Source: JBFGFX01 sp965232455 | GTDB lineage: Bacteria; Pseudomonadota; Gammaproteobacteria; Steroidobacterales; Woeseiaceae | Assembly: GCA_965232455.1 (NCBI GenBank) | Contig: OZ246981.1 | Coordinates: 1,550,001 to 1,614,000 of the forward strand | Reading direction: 5' to 3' | Length of the DNA: 64,000 nucleotides | Part shown: in pieces, positions 25,887 through 35,500 of the stretch | Layout of the letters: each line of letters begins with the position of its first letter | Numbering within the stretch: the first letter of the stretch is position 1 | The notes under the pieces: model-generated | Told to the model about the DNA's origin: nothing | The model's input: only the letters and a program-made list of their open reading frames with translations | Database searches by the model: none | Translations under genes and position numbers: made by a program

Positions 25887-26000
25887 GGCTCGATGAGCAT
25901 CCATTCTACCGCCAGCAACTGACACGAGTCACGGTGACCCTCGGAGCCTAGTCGCCAGTACGGCGACGAGCTCCCTGCCGGAAGGATGCCCGCGAGCAAC

Positions 26001-26951
26001 TCATGGTACATCAGCCCTCTTTTTCCGAGACACAATCCAGGAGCCGGTGATTGATAGCACAGACTCCGGTTTCAATTTGAACCGATCATCGACTTGAAAA
26101 CTCTTTTGCCTCAGCAATTCGGCAGATCGTTGATCGACGTCGGGCTGAACCAACAACGTTTCGTGACCCACCGAATCAAACATGGCCAAATAGTCGTCAT
26201 GCCTAAGCCTGTTCATGTACATATACCTGTTTCCCGCGTAACGATTCCACTCAGAATCCGTAAACTTGAGGAAATTTATTGCAGATATTTCTCTATCCGA
26301 ATGCGAAAAGTGGTCGCTATAGTCGATGCGATGAACAAACAAACCGTTGTCACTGATTAAGCGATTTCCCTCCTCAAGAACCCCTGTCAGAGTTTCCGGT
26401 GGTATATGTTCGAATACGGTGTACGAGGTATGAAAATCAATGCTCTTTCCCTCTAGTTTCGTATCTGCAGCATCACCCGGTGCAATGTAGTCGATCTGAC
26501 AGAGCTCAAGAAAAGCGTCAAGCGAAAAAGCAGCATTCGTCTGAAAGCTCAGGAGACACTCAAATCGACTCGCGTCGAGCGACGATCCGAAAACTTCCAG
26601 AAGCTCGTCTTTGTTATCCGATACGTAATCAAGAGTATCTGCTACCAACTCAGCCTTCACATACGTATTCAAATCTATAGTAGCCGTGCCTTTCGCCCCC
26701 ATTAACCAGTACGCTAAAGGAATCGTTGGTATTCGCCCGGTGCCAACGTCCAGAAACACCTTGTCCTTGGGGTCGTGACCAAGCTACTGGATCAATCTCC
26801 ATGTGCTGACGGCTCCCCGAAGTCTGCTTAGAGGGTTTACTTCTCTCAATCCACCAAAATGTCTTTGAACCCAATAATAGGTGGCGTATGAAAGTGAGGA
26901 AGGAAGAAGAGAAATTGCATTTTGTATTTTCGATTTAGTTTTCCAGCGCAT
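26001..26951 (-). pseudogene. SAM-dependent methyltransferase broken by an in-frame TAG
   Basis: One frame runs from MRWKTKSKIQNAISLLPSSLSYATYYWVQRHFGGLR (ATG at 26951) to WRLIQ, then TAG at 26784-26786, then continues in the same frame LGHDPKDKVFLDVGTGRIPTIPLAYWLMGA. The class I methyltransferase SAM motif (FLDVGTGR), the acidic post-motif (TIDLN) and HTSYTVFEHIPPETL are all after the stop. N- and C-terminal parts together match the layout of polysaccharide-associated methyltransferases of about 310 residues. A GTG at 26759 could make a product beginning inside motif I, unlikely to be active. The region is notably AT-richer than its surroundings, suggesting transfer. Confidence 0.7.
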
Positions 26952-27408
26952 TCCTCTCGATCCCTGGGCCATCAGTCTGCAAGACTTGTACATATGCACC
27001 AAGGCAGTTTCAACCGCCAAGCTATTGCTCATCTCATTGGCGCAGCAGCCGTCATACATTGGGGGCGTATCAGAACAGGACGCTCGTCGGAACACCCGTT
27101 GACATAGAGCCTCACTGCAAGGTCCGAAATGCGAATTGACAAAGTCTCCATCTCCCATCTGGATCCCCGCGACCGGCACTGATGGCGAATCAGGAATTCC
27201 GGCAGAGTCCAGTTGATCAGAGCCCGGGCCCTGGAGCAGAAAGTGATTTTCGTGTTTGTCATTGCGCTCCTCCGGTCTGGTGAGTTAACGCTGAAAATCA
27301 TGCGCCCGGGGCACCCGGAAGTTGATAAACAGAACCGTTGGAGTTGTATACAGAACCGAATACCGTCCGGTTACGACCGGTCGTGCGTATTGAGCGATGG
27401 TTCCCTGA
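26952..27408. other. Degenerate sequence upstream of the broken methyltransferase
   Basis: About 450 bp without an intact gene. An ATG at 27260-27262 has an excellent GGAGGAG site, but its frame ends after roughly 75 codons without a recognisable domain. A different frame (QGPGSDQLDSAGIPDSPS...) is open from about 27290 straight into the methyltransferase. One frameshift could join them into a longer lost gene. I cannot identify the product. Confidence 0.4.
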
Positions 27409-29244
27409 TCAGAGGTCATACCATATAGGTAGCACAATCGAGAAACCGATCCACAAGATCAGAATCAGCGGAATGCCTGCTCTCAGAAAGTCTGCAAACC
27501 AGTAGCCACCAGTGCTGAGAATCAAAAGATTCGTTTGGTAGCCAAACGGTGTGGCGAAACTCATGTTTGCACCGAAAAGAACCGCGAGGACAAAAGGCAA
27601 TGGTTCAGCACCCAGGTGCTGTGCTGCAGCTATCGCAATTGGCGTTCCTATAACGGCGGCGGCATTGTTCGAGACGAGGTTCGTCAACACAGCCATAATC
27701 AGGATGAACGCGCTGAGAATCACGGGTGTCGGCAAGTCGCCTGCGGCGCGCACCAGGCCGAGCGCAATAAACTCGGCCATTCCTGTGGCAACCAGTGCTT
27801 TCCCCATCGCAAGGCTGGCGACTATCAGCATGATGACGGCAACTGGAAGGGATCGTCCGACGTCCCTCCAGGATAGACAGCCGAACGCGATCATGGCGCC
27901 GACGCCGATCAGTGCAGATATTGAAATCGGAAGCAGTCCTACTGCGGCGACGCCAATCACCATTAACAAGACGAATAGTGCCCGTTTGGCGCGATGTGCC
28001 CTGGGAAGTTCAATCGTGCCGTCAGCGAGTAGTATTTTGGCCTCGTTCTTTGCGGCGTCAATTGCGGATCGAGTTCCCTGCACCAGCACGATGTCGCCAT
28101 CGCGCAAACTGACGGATCCCGGGTCGGCCACCTCCTTCTGGCCCGGTGTCCGTGCGCAATGGACCGCCAGTGGAAACAGCCCATAGGAAGATCCAAGAGA
28201 GACTTCAGGCAGAGTCCGACGATGCAGCGGTGAACCGCGGGTGATGACGATCTCCGCCAGATGCTGATCACCCTCGCTGGCCGGCTTTTCCGGGTCGACC
28301 GCTTCCGGGCCACCCGTCCCATCATGAAGCGTCGCTCCAATCAAATTCTCGAAGCGTTTCAGCTTGTCGGGGGTGTCCCTGACCAGCAGACGATCCCCGG
28401 GCTGCAGGGTCACCGATGGAAGCCTGGCCACGATGAGCGACGTTCCTCGCAGAATCCGCTCCACGCGCATCTCATGATCTGTCCGGTCCAATACGTCTTT
28501 CAAAGACTTTCCGGCTGCGAACCCCTCCTCCTGCACGCTGAGTTGAGCGTCAAAGAGGCGGGGCCGGGTGCCCGTCATCGGCATCGTTCGATCCGGCAAT
28601 AGTCGTGGAACAAACAGCCAGACAAAAATGAGACCGACACCACCAACCAACAGCGCGGGAACCGTGATGTCGAACATCCCGATGTCCGCCACCCCGAGAT
28701 CCCGGGTGATGCCTACCACGAGCAAATTCGTCGAAGTACCTATTGTCGTGGACATTCCGCCCATAATCGTTGCCAATCCCACTGGCAGCAAAAATCCTGA
28801 CGCAGGTAGTCTCGTGCGTAATGCGATACCGACGAGGATCGGGATCATCAGTACAACGATCGGTGTGTCGTTAACGAACGCGCTCAATACAAACACGGCG
28901 GCAAGCATGAAAAGTAGCGCTACCTTTGGCCGCTTCAGCCACAGATTTCCGACGAGTCGAGCCACAGGCTGCAAGGCGCCCGTCGTCTCCAATGCTTTGC
29001 CGATGACAATCAATGAACAGATCGTGATCAGTGCTTCATTACCAAACCCGAGCAGAAACTGCGCCGGCTCGACCGGTACCCCGTCAACCTCATAGGGAAA
29101 CCAGTGGAATCCGACGATCAGCGTAATGATCACGGCGAGACTGGAAGACTCGAGCGGCAGTCTGTCGCGCGTGAACAGGTACAGTGCCGCAACAATTAGG
29201 ACAACGACGGCGATCCCGTGTGCGTCCGGAGAAAACGTCTGCAT
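27409..29244 (-). CDS. SLC13/DASS-type transporter with two TrkA-C domains
   Basis: 611 residues: about five N-terminal spans, a central cytoplasmic pair of RCK_C/TrkA-C domains (residues about 210-410: LSVQEEGFAAGKSLKDVL...GDRLLVRDTPDKLKRFE and IVITRGSPLHRRTLPEV...GDIVLVQGT), then six or so C-terminal spans. SLC13 sodium/anion symporter motifs are visible twice: AFVNDTPIVVLMIPI with STTIGTSTNLLV, and LTNLVSNNAAAVIGTPIAI with SFATPFGYQTNLLI. Such proteins take up sulphate, dicarboxylates or other anions. The ATG at 29244 has no strong ribosome site. The substrate is unknown, and no pathway genes adjoin it. Confidence 0.88.
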   Translation of the reverse strand: MQTFSPDAHGIAVVVLIVAALYLFTRDRLPLESSSLAVIITLIVGFHWFPYEVDGVPVEPAQFLLGFGNEALITICSLIVIGKALETTGALQPVARLVGNLWLKRPKVALLFMLAAVFVLSAFVNDTPIVVLMIPILVGIALRTRLPASGFLLPVGLATIMGGMSTTIGTSTNLLVVGITRDLGVADIGMFDITVPALLVGGVGLIFVWLFVPRLLPDRTMPMTGTRPRLFDAQLSVQEEGFAAGKSLKDVLDRTDHEMRVERILRGTSLIVARLPSVTLQPGDRLLVRDTPDKLKRFENLIGATLHDGTGGPEAVDPEKPASEGDQHLAEIVITRGSPLHRRTLPEVSLGSSYGLFPLAVHCARTPGQKEVADPGSVSLRDGDIVLVQGTRSAIDAAKNEAKILLADGTIELPRAHRAKRALFVLLMVIGVAAVGLLPISISALIGVGAMIAFGCLSWRDVGRSLPVAVIMLIVASLAMGKALVATGMAEFIALGLVRAAGDLPTPVILSAFILIMAVLTNLVSNNAAAVIGTPIAIAAAQHLGAEPLPFVLAVLFGANMSFATPFGYQTNLLILSTGGYWFADFLRAGIPLILILWIGFSIVLPIWYDL

Positions 29245-29649
29245 GCCTATGCCGCCTCAATCGAGCTGGTCCGAAAGGCGGCGATTGCGCGGGGTTCAAT
29301 CCGCCTGTTCCCAGCTCATACCAAGCCCGAGCGCCCCGCTATCGCAGTCATTACTCACATAAGATATCACGACGGGCCAAGGGTGCGGCGCAAGACTCCG
29401 CGGGGCAACGTGGCGCCCCTGAACCGAGGACCGTCACCCGAAAAGTGAGAGTAGAACTGAGCATACTCAGAATACCAAGTGGAATCAGCTGGTTACTTTG
29501 GGGGTAATCTAACTCGTTGAAACCGGTGGTCGCAGGACCACAAAAAACAAGTAGAGCACGTTCTTCTTCAGCGGAGCTTTTACAACGGGCGTATCGGTGC
29601 GGGTTGATCCTGTACTGGCGGGACGCGCCGCACAGCGAATTCTGACAGC
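29245..29649. other. Intergenic stretch with copy B of the 94-bp repeat
   Basis: 405 bp between two leftward genes. It holds the repeat at 29445-29539 and otherwise nothing I can name; promoter signals for the transporter must lie near 29250-29330. Confidence 0.5.
29445..29539. repeat. Copy B of the 94-bp dispersed repeat
   Basis: Direct-orientation match to 25718-25811 (shared blocks GTGAGAGTA, ATACTCAGAA, GTGGAATCAG, TGGTTACTTT, TAACTCGTTGAA, CGGTGGTC). The two copies bracket 3.6 kb containing the broken methyltransferase and the SLC13 transporter. Confidence 0.7.
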
Positions 29650-31512
29650 CTAGTTCACCGTAAACAGTGAGCGTCCAATTGTTACGTACCAGGTGCCTGC
29701 CAGGTTCGCACTGGTTCCGAGAGACGAGCTAACCTCCACATTCTGGCCACTTGCGTCGCTGAAGTACCTTCTTTTGGAATTGATGAGCATAACTTCGCCG
29801 TCTGGGCCAAGTTCATCGATATAGCTGTCCGATCCGAAAACGGTTCTTTGCAGCAGAGAACCTCCAGGGTCTCTTGTCCACACATGAGTTTGGCCTAATC
29901 CACCCAGTTCGGTATACGCGATCCAGCCTTCACGAATCTGATAGTCCTGACCCGTTATTATCTCCCTGGCGCGAAAGTTGGTAATGACGGTCTCGCTGGC
30001 GCCGTCATGGAAGCTAATGGCGTACTGCTGGCTCGCGCAACAAGGATTGTGCTTTCGATACACTGCTCCGTTGCCATCGGTCAGGGGATAAGTATTCCAA
30101 TAAGCAACATCCGAAGCCAATGTCGTCTCGGCGCCTGCATCGTATTTCCTTATCGTATAAGCAGAACAACAACTCCAGTACGCGACCACACCATTTTCGG
30201 CAACGTCATTCCTCCAATTTCCGGCCGAGGAGCTCACGAGAGTATCTGTCCCCGTCGATAATTGCCTTAGCCAAAGACCTGGCGCCAGGCCTCCGGTGTT
30301 CCAAATCGCGTAGTCGCCTGCCACGGTTAGTGACATAGCGGAATTCGGCCGGCCCAAATCAGTCAGCGTTCCGTTGTTCCAGTCGTAGGTTCTTGCCGTG
30401 GTACCGCCCCCTGGTGTGGACTGCGCCGTATAGATAGCCCCGAAACCCGTCAAAAAACTGTTCCCAGTCGAAACGATCAGGTTTGGCAACACCTCGACCA
30501 TCTCGACGGTACTTGAACCGATATCATGTATGTCGAGACGATCTCCCGCTTCTTCCGACGTGAGCACCAGTGCCCGCTGTCCATCGAAATCCAAAATCCG
30601 ACCAGGAAATTCAGCTATCGTGTCCAGGTTTGTGGACTGTTCCACGAACACGTTTCTGAGCACCGATGAACGCTGCCCCGATGTGTCCTGTGCCTGAAAC
30701 CTTAGAACGAGTCCTTCGCCGTCGAAAGCCGTTAGATCCAGCGTTTCTGTGAGTACGTCCACACCGGACGCCAGCTCACTGTCCACTCCCTGGACCTTGA
30801 TCGTCAAGTCGCAACCGGCAACATCGTCAGTACATGAGACGTCTACAGGGAGGCCAGGACGGGCTACGGTGTACGGCAGCGGTTCGACAATCGATATCAC
30901 GGGCGGATTGTCCAAAGTTATTGAAAGCTCCTTGGAGACAATATCACCGTCTACGTCCCGTGCATTGACAGTCAGGGTGTACGTGCCGCTATTGACACTT
31001 GTCAGAGAAAGCTGACCGACAAAACCCGACTCCCCTTCGGAGAAAACCAGTGGAGTAGATAGACCTTGTACATCAGCATCTGCGGATACGATGTCGAGAG
31101 ATGATCGAATTCTTGCAAGAATGTCGAACTCATCCGATACCAATTGATTGTCTTGAGGCTTAACAACCGTGAGCCTGAACTTCTCCACCGTTACGCTTAC
31201 CGATGCGGTAACGGTCGCTCCGGAACTGCCCAAAACCGTCAGTGTATAAGTCCTGTTTTCTGTGGGAGCGACAGAGATGGGGGTTTCCGAGGTCACCGCT
31301 CCGATACCGTTATCAATAGCACCCGAGCCGTTACTGAAAACAGGAGTCAACGTAAGACTCTCTCCATTGACAATGGAGCCTGCGGAAGCCGTAAATCCCG
31401 TGATGGACGGTGGCTGCACAACCGCTGTCCCAGTATCGTCGCTCTCGTTTCCGCCGCTTCCGCATCCGCCGATCGACAGACTCATGAGTACGAATATCAA
31501 TAGCTTCTTCAT
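29650..31512 (-). CDS. Large surface lipoprotein with Ig-like and propeller-like repeats
   Basis: 620 residues with a lipoprotein signal (MKKLLIFVLMSLSIGGC, Cys17). The N-terminal half has two to three Ig/cadherin-like modules (ITGFTASAGSIVNGESLTLTPVF; FRLTVVKPQDNQLVSDEFDILARI; VISIVEPLPYTVARPGLPVDVSC). The C-terminal half (from about residue 290) is built of repeated strands like a beta-propeller (GRILDFDGQRALVLT, GDYAIWNTGG, NGVVAYWSCC, GNGAVYRKHN, EGWIAYTELG). Two vicinal-cysteine motifs, WSCCSAY and NPCCASQ, occupy consecutive repeats. No enzyme motif is seen. It is probably an outer-membrane-anchored binding or adhesion protein. Confidence 0.7.
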   Translation of the reverse strand: MKKLLIFVLMSLSIGGCGSGGNESDDTGTAVVQPPSITGFTASAGSIVNGESLTLTPVFSNGSGAIDNGIGAVTSETPISVAPTENRTYTLTVLGSSGATVTASVSVTVEKFRLTVVKPQDNQLVSDEFDILARIRSSLDIVSADADVQGLSTPLVFSEGESGFVGQLSLTSVNSGTYTLTVNARDVDGDIVSKELSITLDNPPVISIVEPLPYTVARPGLPVDVSCTDDVAGCDLTIKVQGVDSELASGVDVLTETLDLTAFDGEGLVLRFQAQDTSGQRSSVLRNVFVEQSTNLDTIAEFPGRILDFDGQRALVLTSEEAGDRLDIHDIGSSTVEMVEVLPNLIVSTGNSFLTGFGAIYTAQSTPGGGTTARTYDWNNGTLTDLGRPNSAMSLTVAGDYAIWNTGGLAPGLWLRQLSTGTDTLVSSSAGNWRNDVAENGVVAYWSCCSAYTIRKYDAGAETTLASDVAYWNTYPLTDGNGAVYRKHNPCCASQQYAISFHDGASETVITNFRAREIITGQDYQIREGWIAYTELGGLGQTHVWTRDPGGSLLQRTVFGSDSYIDELGPDGEVMLINSKRRYFSDASGQNVEVSSSLGTSANLAGTWYVTIGRSLFTVN

Positions 31513-32016
31513 CGTCCTTAACGCCTCAGCTTTTTCCTGTGTATTTCAGATCACCCGGCCCGTTGACCCCGGTGAGCTGATCAGACAAGGGCAGCAGGCG
31601 ACTCCAGAACCTAATACGCCACAATCGGCTTTTGGCCCTGACAATCGTCCTCTGCACTCAATTCTACGCACTACAGATACAATGCATTCTAGTTATCTGC
31701 AAGCTAGGCGTATTCGCCCTTGCATTGCAGCTGCAGTATGCGGTGTTGCCGATTGACCGTACATAAGGAATGGCCGCAAGTCCTTACTCGAGCTCACCTG
31801 CCGGAAAATACCAAGCTCAGCTTGTGTCAGATTGGCGTAAGCTTACGAAACTGCTCTTTTCTTGAATACCGCGCGATCCGTGAATAGGATCGATACCCGG
31901 AGTAGCATCGTCACTCAAATCCAACGGTGCCTGGCCAACGCTATCTAATCCATTGAAAAATCCAGTCAGACAATGTGTCGTAATGGCCTGGGTACGTCCA
32001 TGAGTGACTGGTAAAA
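31513..32016. other. Divergent intergenic region, no gene seen
   Basis: 504 bp between the leftward lipoprotein and the rightward methyltransferase-like gene. It is moderately AT-rich and must hold both promoters. I see no RNA gene, clear terminator or long repeat in it. Confidence 0.5.
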
Positions 32017-32625
32017 ATGCCGCAGGACGTCCACGAATGGGCCTGGCTTGTGCTGTTCATCACCATTGTCGTTGTGCGCAAAGCACACGAACGCAGAGCG
32101 GGTCAACGAAGCAGCCTGAAAGGCATTCCGGCCCTGGAAGCCGTGCTGATGCTCCTGTGGGGTTTGTTTGCCGGCGTGGCGCCGCTGTTTTTCATTTTTG
32201 GAGAGCTGATCAGCTTTGCCGACTACCCGTTCACGATACCACCCGCCGTGAGCACGCTCGGTGTTGCGCTCTTCGTACTTGCCATCTGGCTTTTGCACCG
32301 GGCGCATGCCGACCTGGGCAAACACTGGTCGCCAACCGTCGCTTTCAGGAACGAACACGCACTCGTGACCGAAGGCGTTTACCGCAAATGCCGTCACCCG
32401 ATGTACACGGCCCACGTGATCTGGGGCGTCGCGCAGACGTTGCTCTTGCCGAACCTGATCGCCGGGCCTCTCGCCCTGATTACCGTCACGGCGGCGCTGG
32501 CACTGCGCATACCGCGTGAGGAGCGTGCGATCCTGGAGGAGTTCGGCAACGGTTACCGGCTGTACATGGACAGAACGGGGCGAATGTTTCCGAAACTGTC
32601 GACGCGCCCGCCCCAACGGGATTGA
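32017..32625 (+). CDS. ICMT/PEMT-like membrane methyltransferase family protein
   Basis: 202 residues with four or five hydrophobic segments and the C-terminal signature of isoprenylcysteine carboxyl methyltransferase-like proteins: VTEGVYRKCRHPMYTAHVIWG (RHPMY), then IPREERAILEEFGNGYRLYMDRTGRMFP. Bacterial members methylate lipids or unknown small molecules in the inner membrane using SAM. Length fits the family. The beta-lactamase gene follows after 142 bp on the same strand. Substrate not predictable. Confidence 0.83.
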   Translation: MPQDVHEWAWLVLFITIVVVRKAHERRAGQRSSLKGIPALEAVLMLLWGLFAGVAPLFFIFGELISFADYPFTIPPAVSTLGVALFVLAIWLLHRAHADLGKHWSPTVAFRNEHALVTEGVYRKCRHPMYTAHVIWGVAQTLLLPNLIAGPLALITVTAALALRIPREERAILEEFGNGYRLYMDRTGRMFPKLSTRPPQRD

Positions 32626-32767
32626 CCGCCGCCGGTGTGGTTGGACGGGTTTTACGAATACCTTGCGGATATCCCGACGACTGCCATTATTCGCCACGGG
32701 TTTGCCATCACAAACACCGGGTACCCGACTACGGTGGCGCATCCGTCCATTCACGACGAGATTGAGT

Positions 32768-33670
32768 ATGAAACTTACGTTCTTCGGTATTACACGGTCC
32801 GACCTCCTCCCTTCGAGCCTGCTGATCGCCGCGGTTTTCGCGTCGTCGGCCTGCAAGCCCCTCGAAGAGGAATCGCCCAGCGAATTCACCGAGACAATTC
32901 GCGCCATGGAGCAACAAACGGCCGGCACCATTGGCGTTTACGCCCTCGATACCGCGACCGGACGGGAGCTCACCCATCGAGCCGACGAGCGATTTGCGAT
33001 GGCGTCCACGTTCAAACCGCTGCTGGTCGCCGCGGTACTCGCCGAAGCCGACCGCGGCGGTTTAGATCTGGACGGCGCGGTCGGCATCGAGGGCGTGCAA
33101 ATCCAGCCCTATTCTCCCTTCATCGACAAACTCGGTGACGCGCAAAAAGTTCCGATCGCCGAACTGTGTGATGCCGCGATAACGGTGGGCGACAACACGG
33201 CGACGAACATGCTGCTCGACCTGATCGGCGGACCGGAAGGGCTGACGCGGTTTCTCAGAGATACCGGCGATGACGTCACACGGCTCGACCGCTACGAAGT
33301 CGAGTTGAATACGAACGTCCGCGGCGACGAGCGGGATACCACCACCCCCCGGGCAATGGGAGCGAGTATGTCGCGATTCCTTTTTTCGGACACACTGAGC
33401 GGCGACTCGAAGAAACGGCTGCAGGATTGGCTTGTGGCCAGCACGACGGGTTCGGCGCGCCTGCGTGCAGGCTTACCGGACCAGTGGCGCGTCGGCGACA
33501 AAACCGGCACGGGCAGTAACGGCGCGGTCAACAATGTGGCGGTAACCTGGCCGCCGGGCCGGCAACCGCTGATCATCGCCGTTTACATGTCCTGGTCGGA
33601 AATGGATGCCGGTACGCTCAGCACCTACCACGCCAAAATCGCGGCGCTGGTCGCAAAACACTTCCGATGA
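32768..33670 (+). CDS. bla: Class A beta-lactamase-family protein with GDN in place of SDN
   Basis: 300 residues starting MKLTFFGITRSDLL (ATG 32768), with signal peptide. Class A landmarks are in order: Ser80-Thr-Phe-Lys83 (Ser70/Lys73), omega-loop R-Y-E177-V-E-L-N181 (Glu166/Asn170), and K245-T-G. The SDN loop reads V-G141-D-N143, so the catalytically important Ser130 is replaced by Gly. Apart from this the protein is full length. Family enzymes acylate and hydrolyse beta-lactams in the periplasm. Loss of Ser130 would be expected to weaken or change activity, so resistance should not be assumed. No regulator gene adjoins it. Confidence 0.83.
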   Translation: MKLTFFGITRSDLLPSSLLIAAVFASSACKPLEEESPSEFTETIRAMEQQTAGTIGVYALDTATGRELTHRADERFAMASTFKPLLVAAVLAEADRGGLDLDGAVGIEGVQIQPYSPFIDKLGDAQKVPIAELCDAAITVGDNTATNMLLDLIGGPEGLTRFLRDTGDDVTRLDRYEVELNTNVRGDERDTTTPRAMGASMSRFLFSDTLSGDSKKRLQDWLVASTTGSARLRAGLPDQWRVGDKTGTGSNGAVNNVAVTWPPGRQPLIIAVYMSWSEMDAGTLSTYHAKIAALVAKHFR

Positions 33671-33868
33671 GCTGGCTTCCCCGTTGAGATCGGGACGAAA
33701 ACGACCGGTTACCCGAATCCAAACGCCCACCGGCGCCAGCCAGACTGCGAGCCCTTCGTAAACGAGGTGCGAACTTGGTACGATTTTGCCCTCAAAGGCC
33801 CGTCATTAAATGAATCTCATGCCAAAACCGAAATTAGCGGAGTCCGTTGACGGTGTCGTTTGCGTCAA

Positions 33869-35392
33869 ATGAGCGTATCCGAAAAAAAACTGCGGAAAAT
33901 CATCGAATTCGGTGATTTCCAGACACCCGACAGCCTTGCCCGAAGAGTAACCAAGCTCGTCCAAACGACCGGTTTGACTCCGAACGCGATCGTCGAACCG
34001 ACCTGTGGCGTCGGCAGCTTCGTGCACAGCGCTCTTGCGTCATTCAGTGACTGCCGGCGGATCGTTGCCGTCGACATCAATCAGAGCCACCTGGACGAAC
34101 TCGAGGCGAGTCTGTCCAGCGACGACGAGCGACGAACGGAGTTGATCCGCGGCGACTTTTTCAGGATGGATTGGCAATCGATGATCGAGGACGCTCCAAA
34201 GCCCCTGCTTTTCGTCGGCAACCCCCCCTGGGTGACGAACGCGGAACTCGGAATCCTGTACAGCAGCAACCTTCCCGAAAAAAGCAATTTTCAGAACCGT
34301 AACGGATTCGACGCGATTAGCGGCAAGGCCAATTTCGACATTTCCGAGTGGATGCTCATCCACCTGCTGGAGTGGCTTGGCGAGCACCGGGGTATGGTCG
34401 CAATGCTGTGCAAAACCTCGGTTGCCCGCAAGGTGCTGAAACATGCATGGAGCAACCGCGTGCAAACGCTGCGGTCTTCCATTCACCTGATCGACGCAAA
34501 AAAGGAATTCGACGTATCGGTCGATGCCTGCCTTTTTTTGTGCGAAACGGGGCCCGGCGACGTTGCGAAGACCTGCGCCGTCTACTCCGGCATCGGCGTC
34601 GACACGCCGGTCTCCTCGATCGGCGTTCACGATAAAGAACTGGTTGCCGATGTGGACAAGTATCGCAAGTGCTCCCATCTCGACGGTTCGGGCCAGCTGA
34701 CGTGGAGATCCGGGATCAAACACGATTGCGCGAAGGTCATGGAGCTTCAGAAGGACGGCGACGGCTACCGCAACGGGCTGGGTGAACACGTGGATCTGGA
34801 GCCGACCTACCTCTATCCGCTCTACAAAAGTTCCGACGTCGCGAAGCTCGAGGACGCCCCGCCCAGAAAATGGGTACTCGTCACCCAGCAAAACGTCGGA
34901 CAGGACACTGGCGGCATCAAGGATACGAGCCCGCTGACCTGGAAGTACCTACTGAAACATTCGGCCATGCTCGATGAGCGCCGGAGTTCCATTTACAGGA
35001 AACAACCAAGGTTCGCGATTTTTGGCGTCGGACACTACAGCTTTTCACCGTGGAAAGTGGCGATTTCAGGCCTCTACAAAAAAATCCATTTCAAGGTCCT
35101 CGGCCCGGCCGACGGCAAGCCGCCGATCGTTGACGACACCTGTTATTCGATTCCATGTTCGTCGGAATCGGCCGCAAACACGCTTGCAGATTTGCTCAAC
35201 TCCGGCGTCGCGAAGGAGTTTCTGGAGTCCTTCATCTTCTGGGACTCGAAAAGACCGATAAACGTCGACATTCTTCGACGTCTGGATCTGCTGAAGCTTG
35301 CCGAAAGCTGCCAAACGGATCTGGACTTGTCGGGATCGCTGGAGTTCCAGCGTCAAAGAAGCGCTACGCGACAGCGTCGACTGTCCGTCTGA
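33869..35392 (+). CDS. Orphan N6-adenine DNA methyltransferase
   Basis: About 507 residues from the ATG at 33869; a TTG nine bases upstream is possible. The SAM pocket reads IVEPTCGVGSFVHSAL (motif I) with VAVDIN and the catalytic motif is LLFVGNPPWVT (NPPW, gamma-type adenine methyltransferase). The remaining 300 residues should carry target recognition. The N-terminal FGDFQTPDSLARRV resembles Eco57I/TaqI-type enzymes. No restriction endonuclease lies beside it, so it is either an orphan regulatory methylase or the remnant of a restriction-modification system. It stands between a beta-lactamase and a PaiB-like gene with no clear operon link. Confidence 0.83.
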   Translation: MSVSEKKLRKIIEFGDFQTPDSLARRVTKLVQTTGLTPNAIVEPTCGVGSFVHSALASFSDCRRIVAVDINQSHLDELEASLSSDDERRTELIRGDFFRMDWQSMIEDAPKPLLFVGNPPWVTNAELGILYSSNLPEKSNFQNRNGFDAISGKANFDISEWMLIHLLEWLGEHRGMVAMLCKTSVARKVLKHAWSNRVQTLRSSIHLIDAKKEFDVSVDACLFLCETGPGDVAKTCAVYSGIGVDTPVSSIGVHDKELVADVDKYRKCSHLDGSGQLTWRSGIKHDCAKVMELQKDGDGYRNGLGEHVDLEPTYLYPLYKSSDVAKLEDAPPRKWVLVTQQNVGQDTGGIKDTSPLTWKYLLKHSAMLDERRSSIYRKQPRFAIFGVGHYSFSPWKVAISGLYKKIHFKVLGPADGKPPIVDDTCYSIPCSSESAANTLADLLNSGVAKEFLESFIFWDSKRPINVDILRRLDLLKLAESCQTDLDLSGSLEFQRQRSATRQRRLSV

Positions 35393-35500
35393 ACCGCAAG
35401 GACCGGTCCATCGAGGCTCGAGCGGCCATGCTGCACCGGACGCATCCCGGTTCGTCACACCAACAGCGCGGGGCGCCTGCGCGTCGAGGGAAGTAGACAA

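Larger units (their letters stand above)
25534..26000. other. Non-coding stretch at the island right end
   Basis: 467 bp with no convincing gene. It contains copy A of a 94-bp repeat (25718-25811) and the displaced tRNA-Gly 5' half (25847-25886). From 25887 on, the sequence should be the original upstream flank of the tRNA if the island model is right. Confidence 0.6.

Noticed and set aside
26784..26786. TAG as pyrrolysine or a recoded codon in the methyltransferase
   Set aside because: No pyl genes or similar recoding signals in view; a simple nonsense mutation is more likely.
27029..27301. Short frame with excellent ribosome site at ATG 27262
   Set aside because: No recognisable domain and it overlaps another open frame; kept only as evidence of decay, not as a gene.
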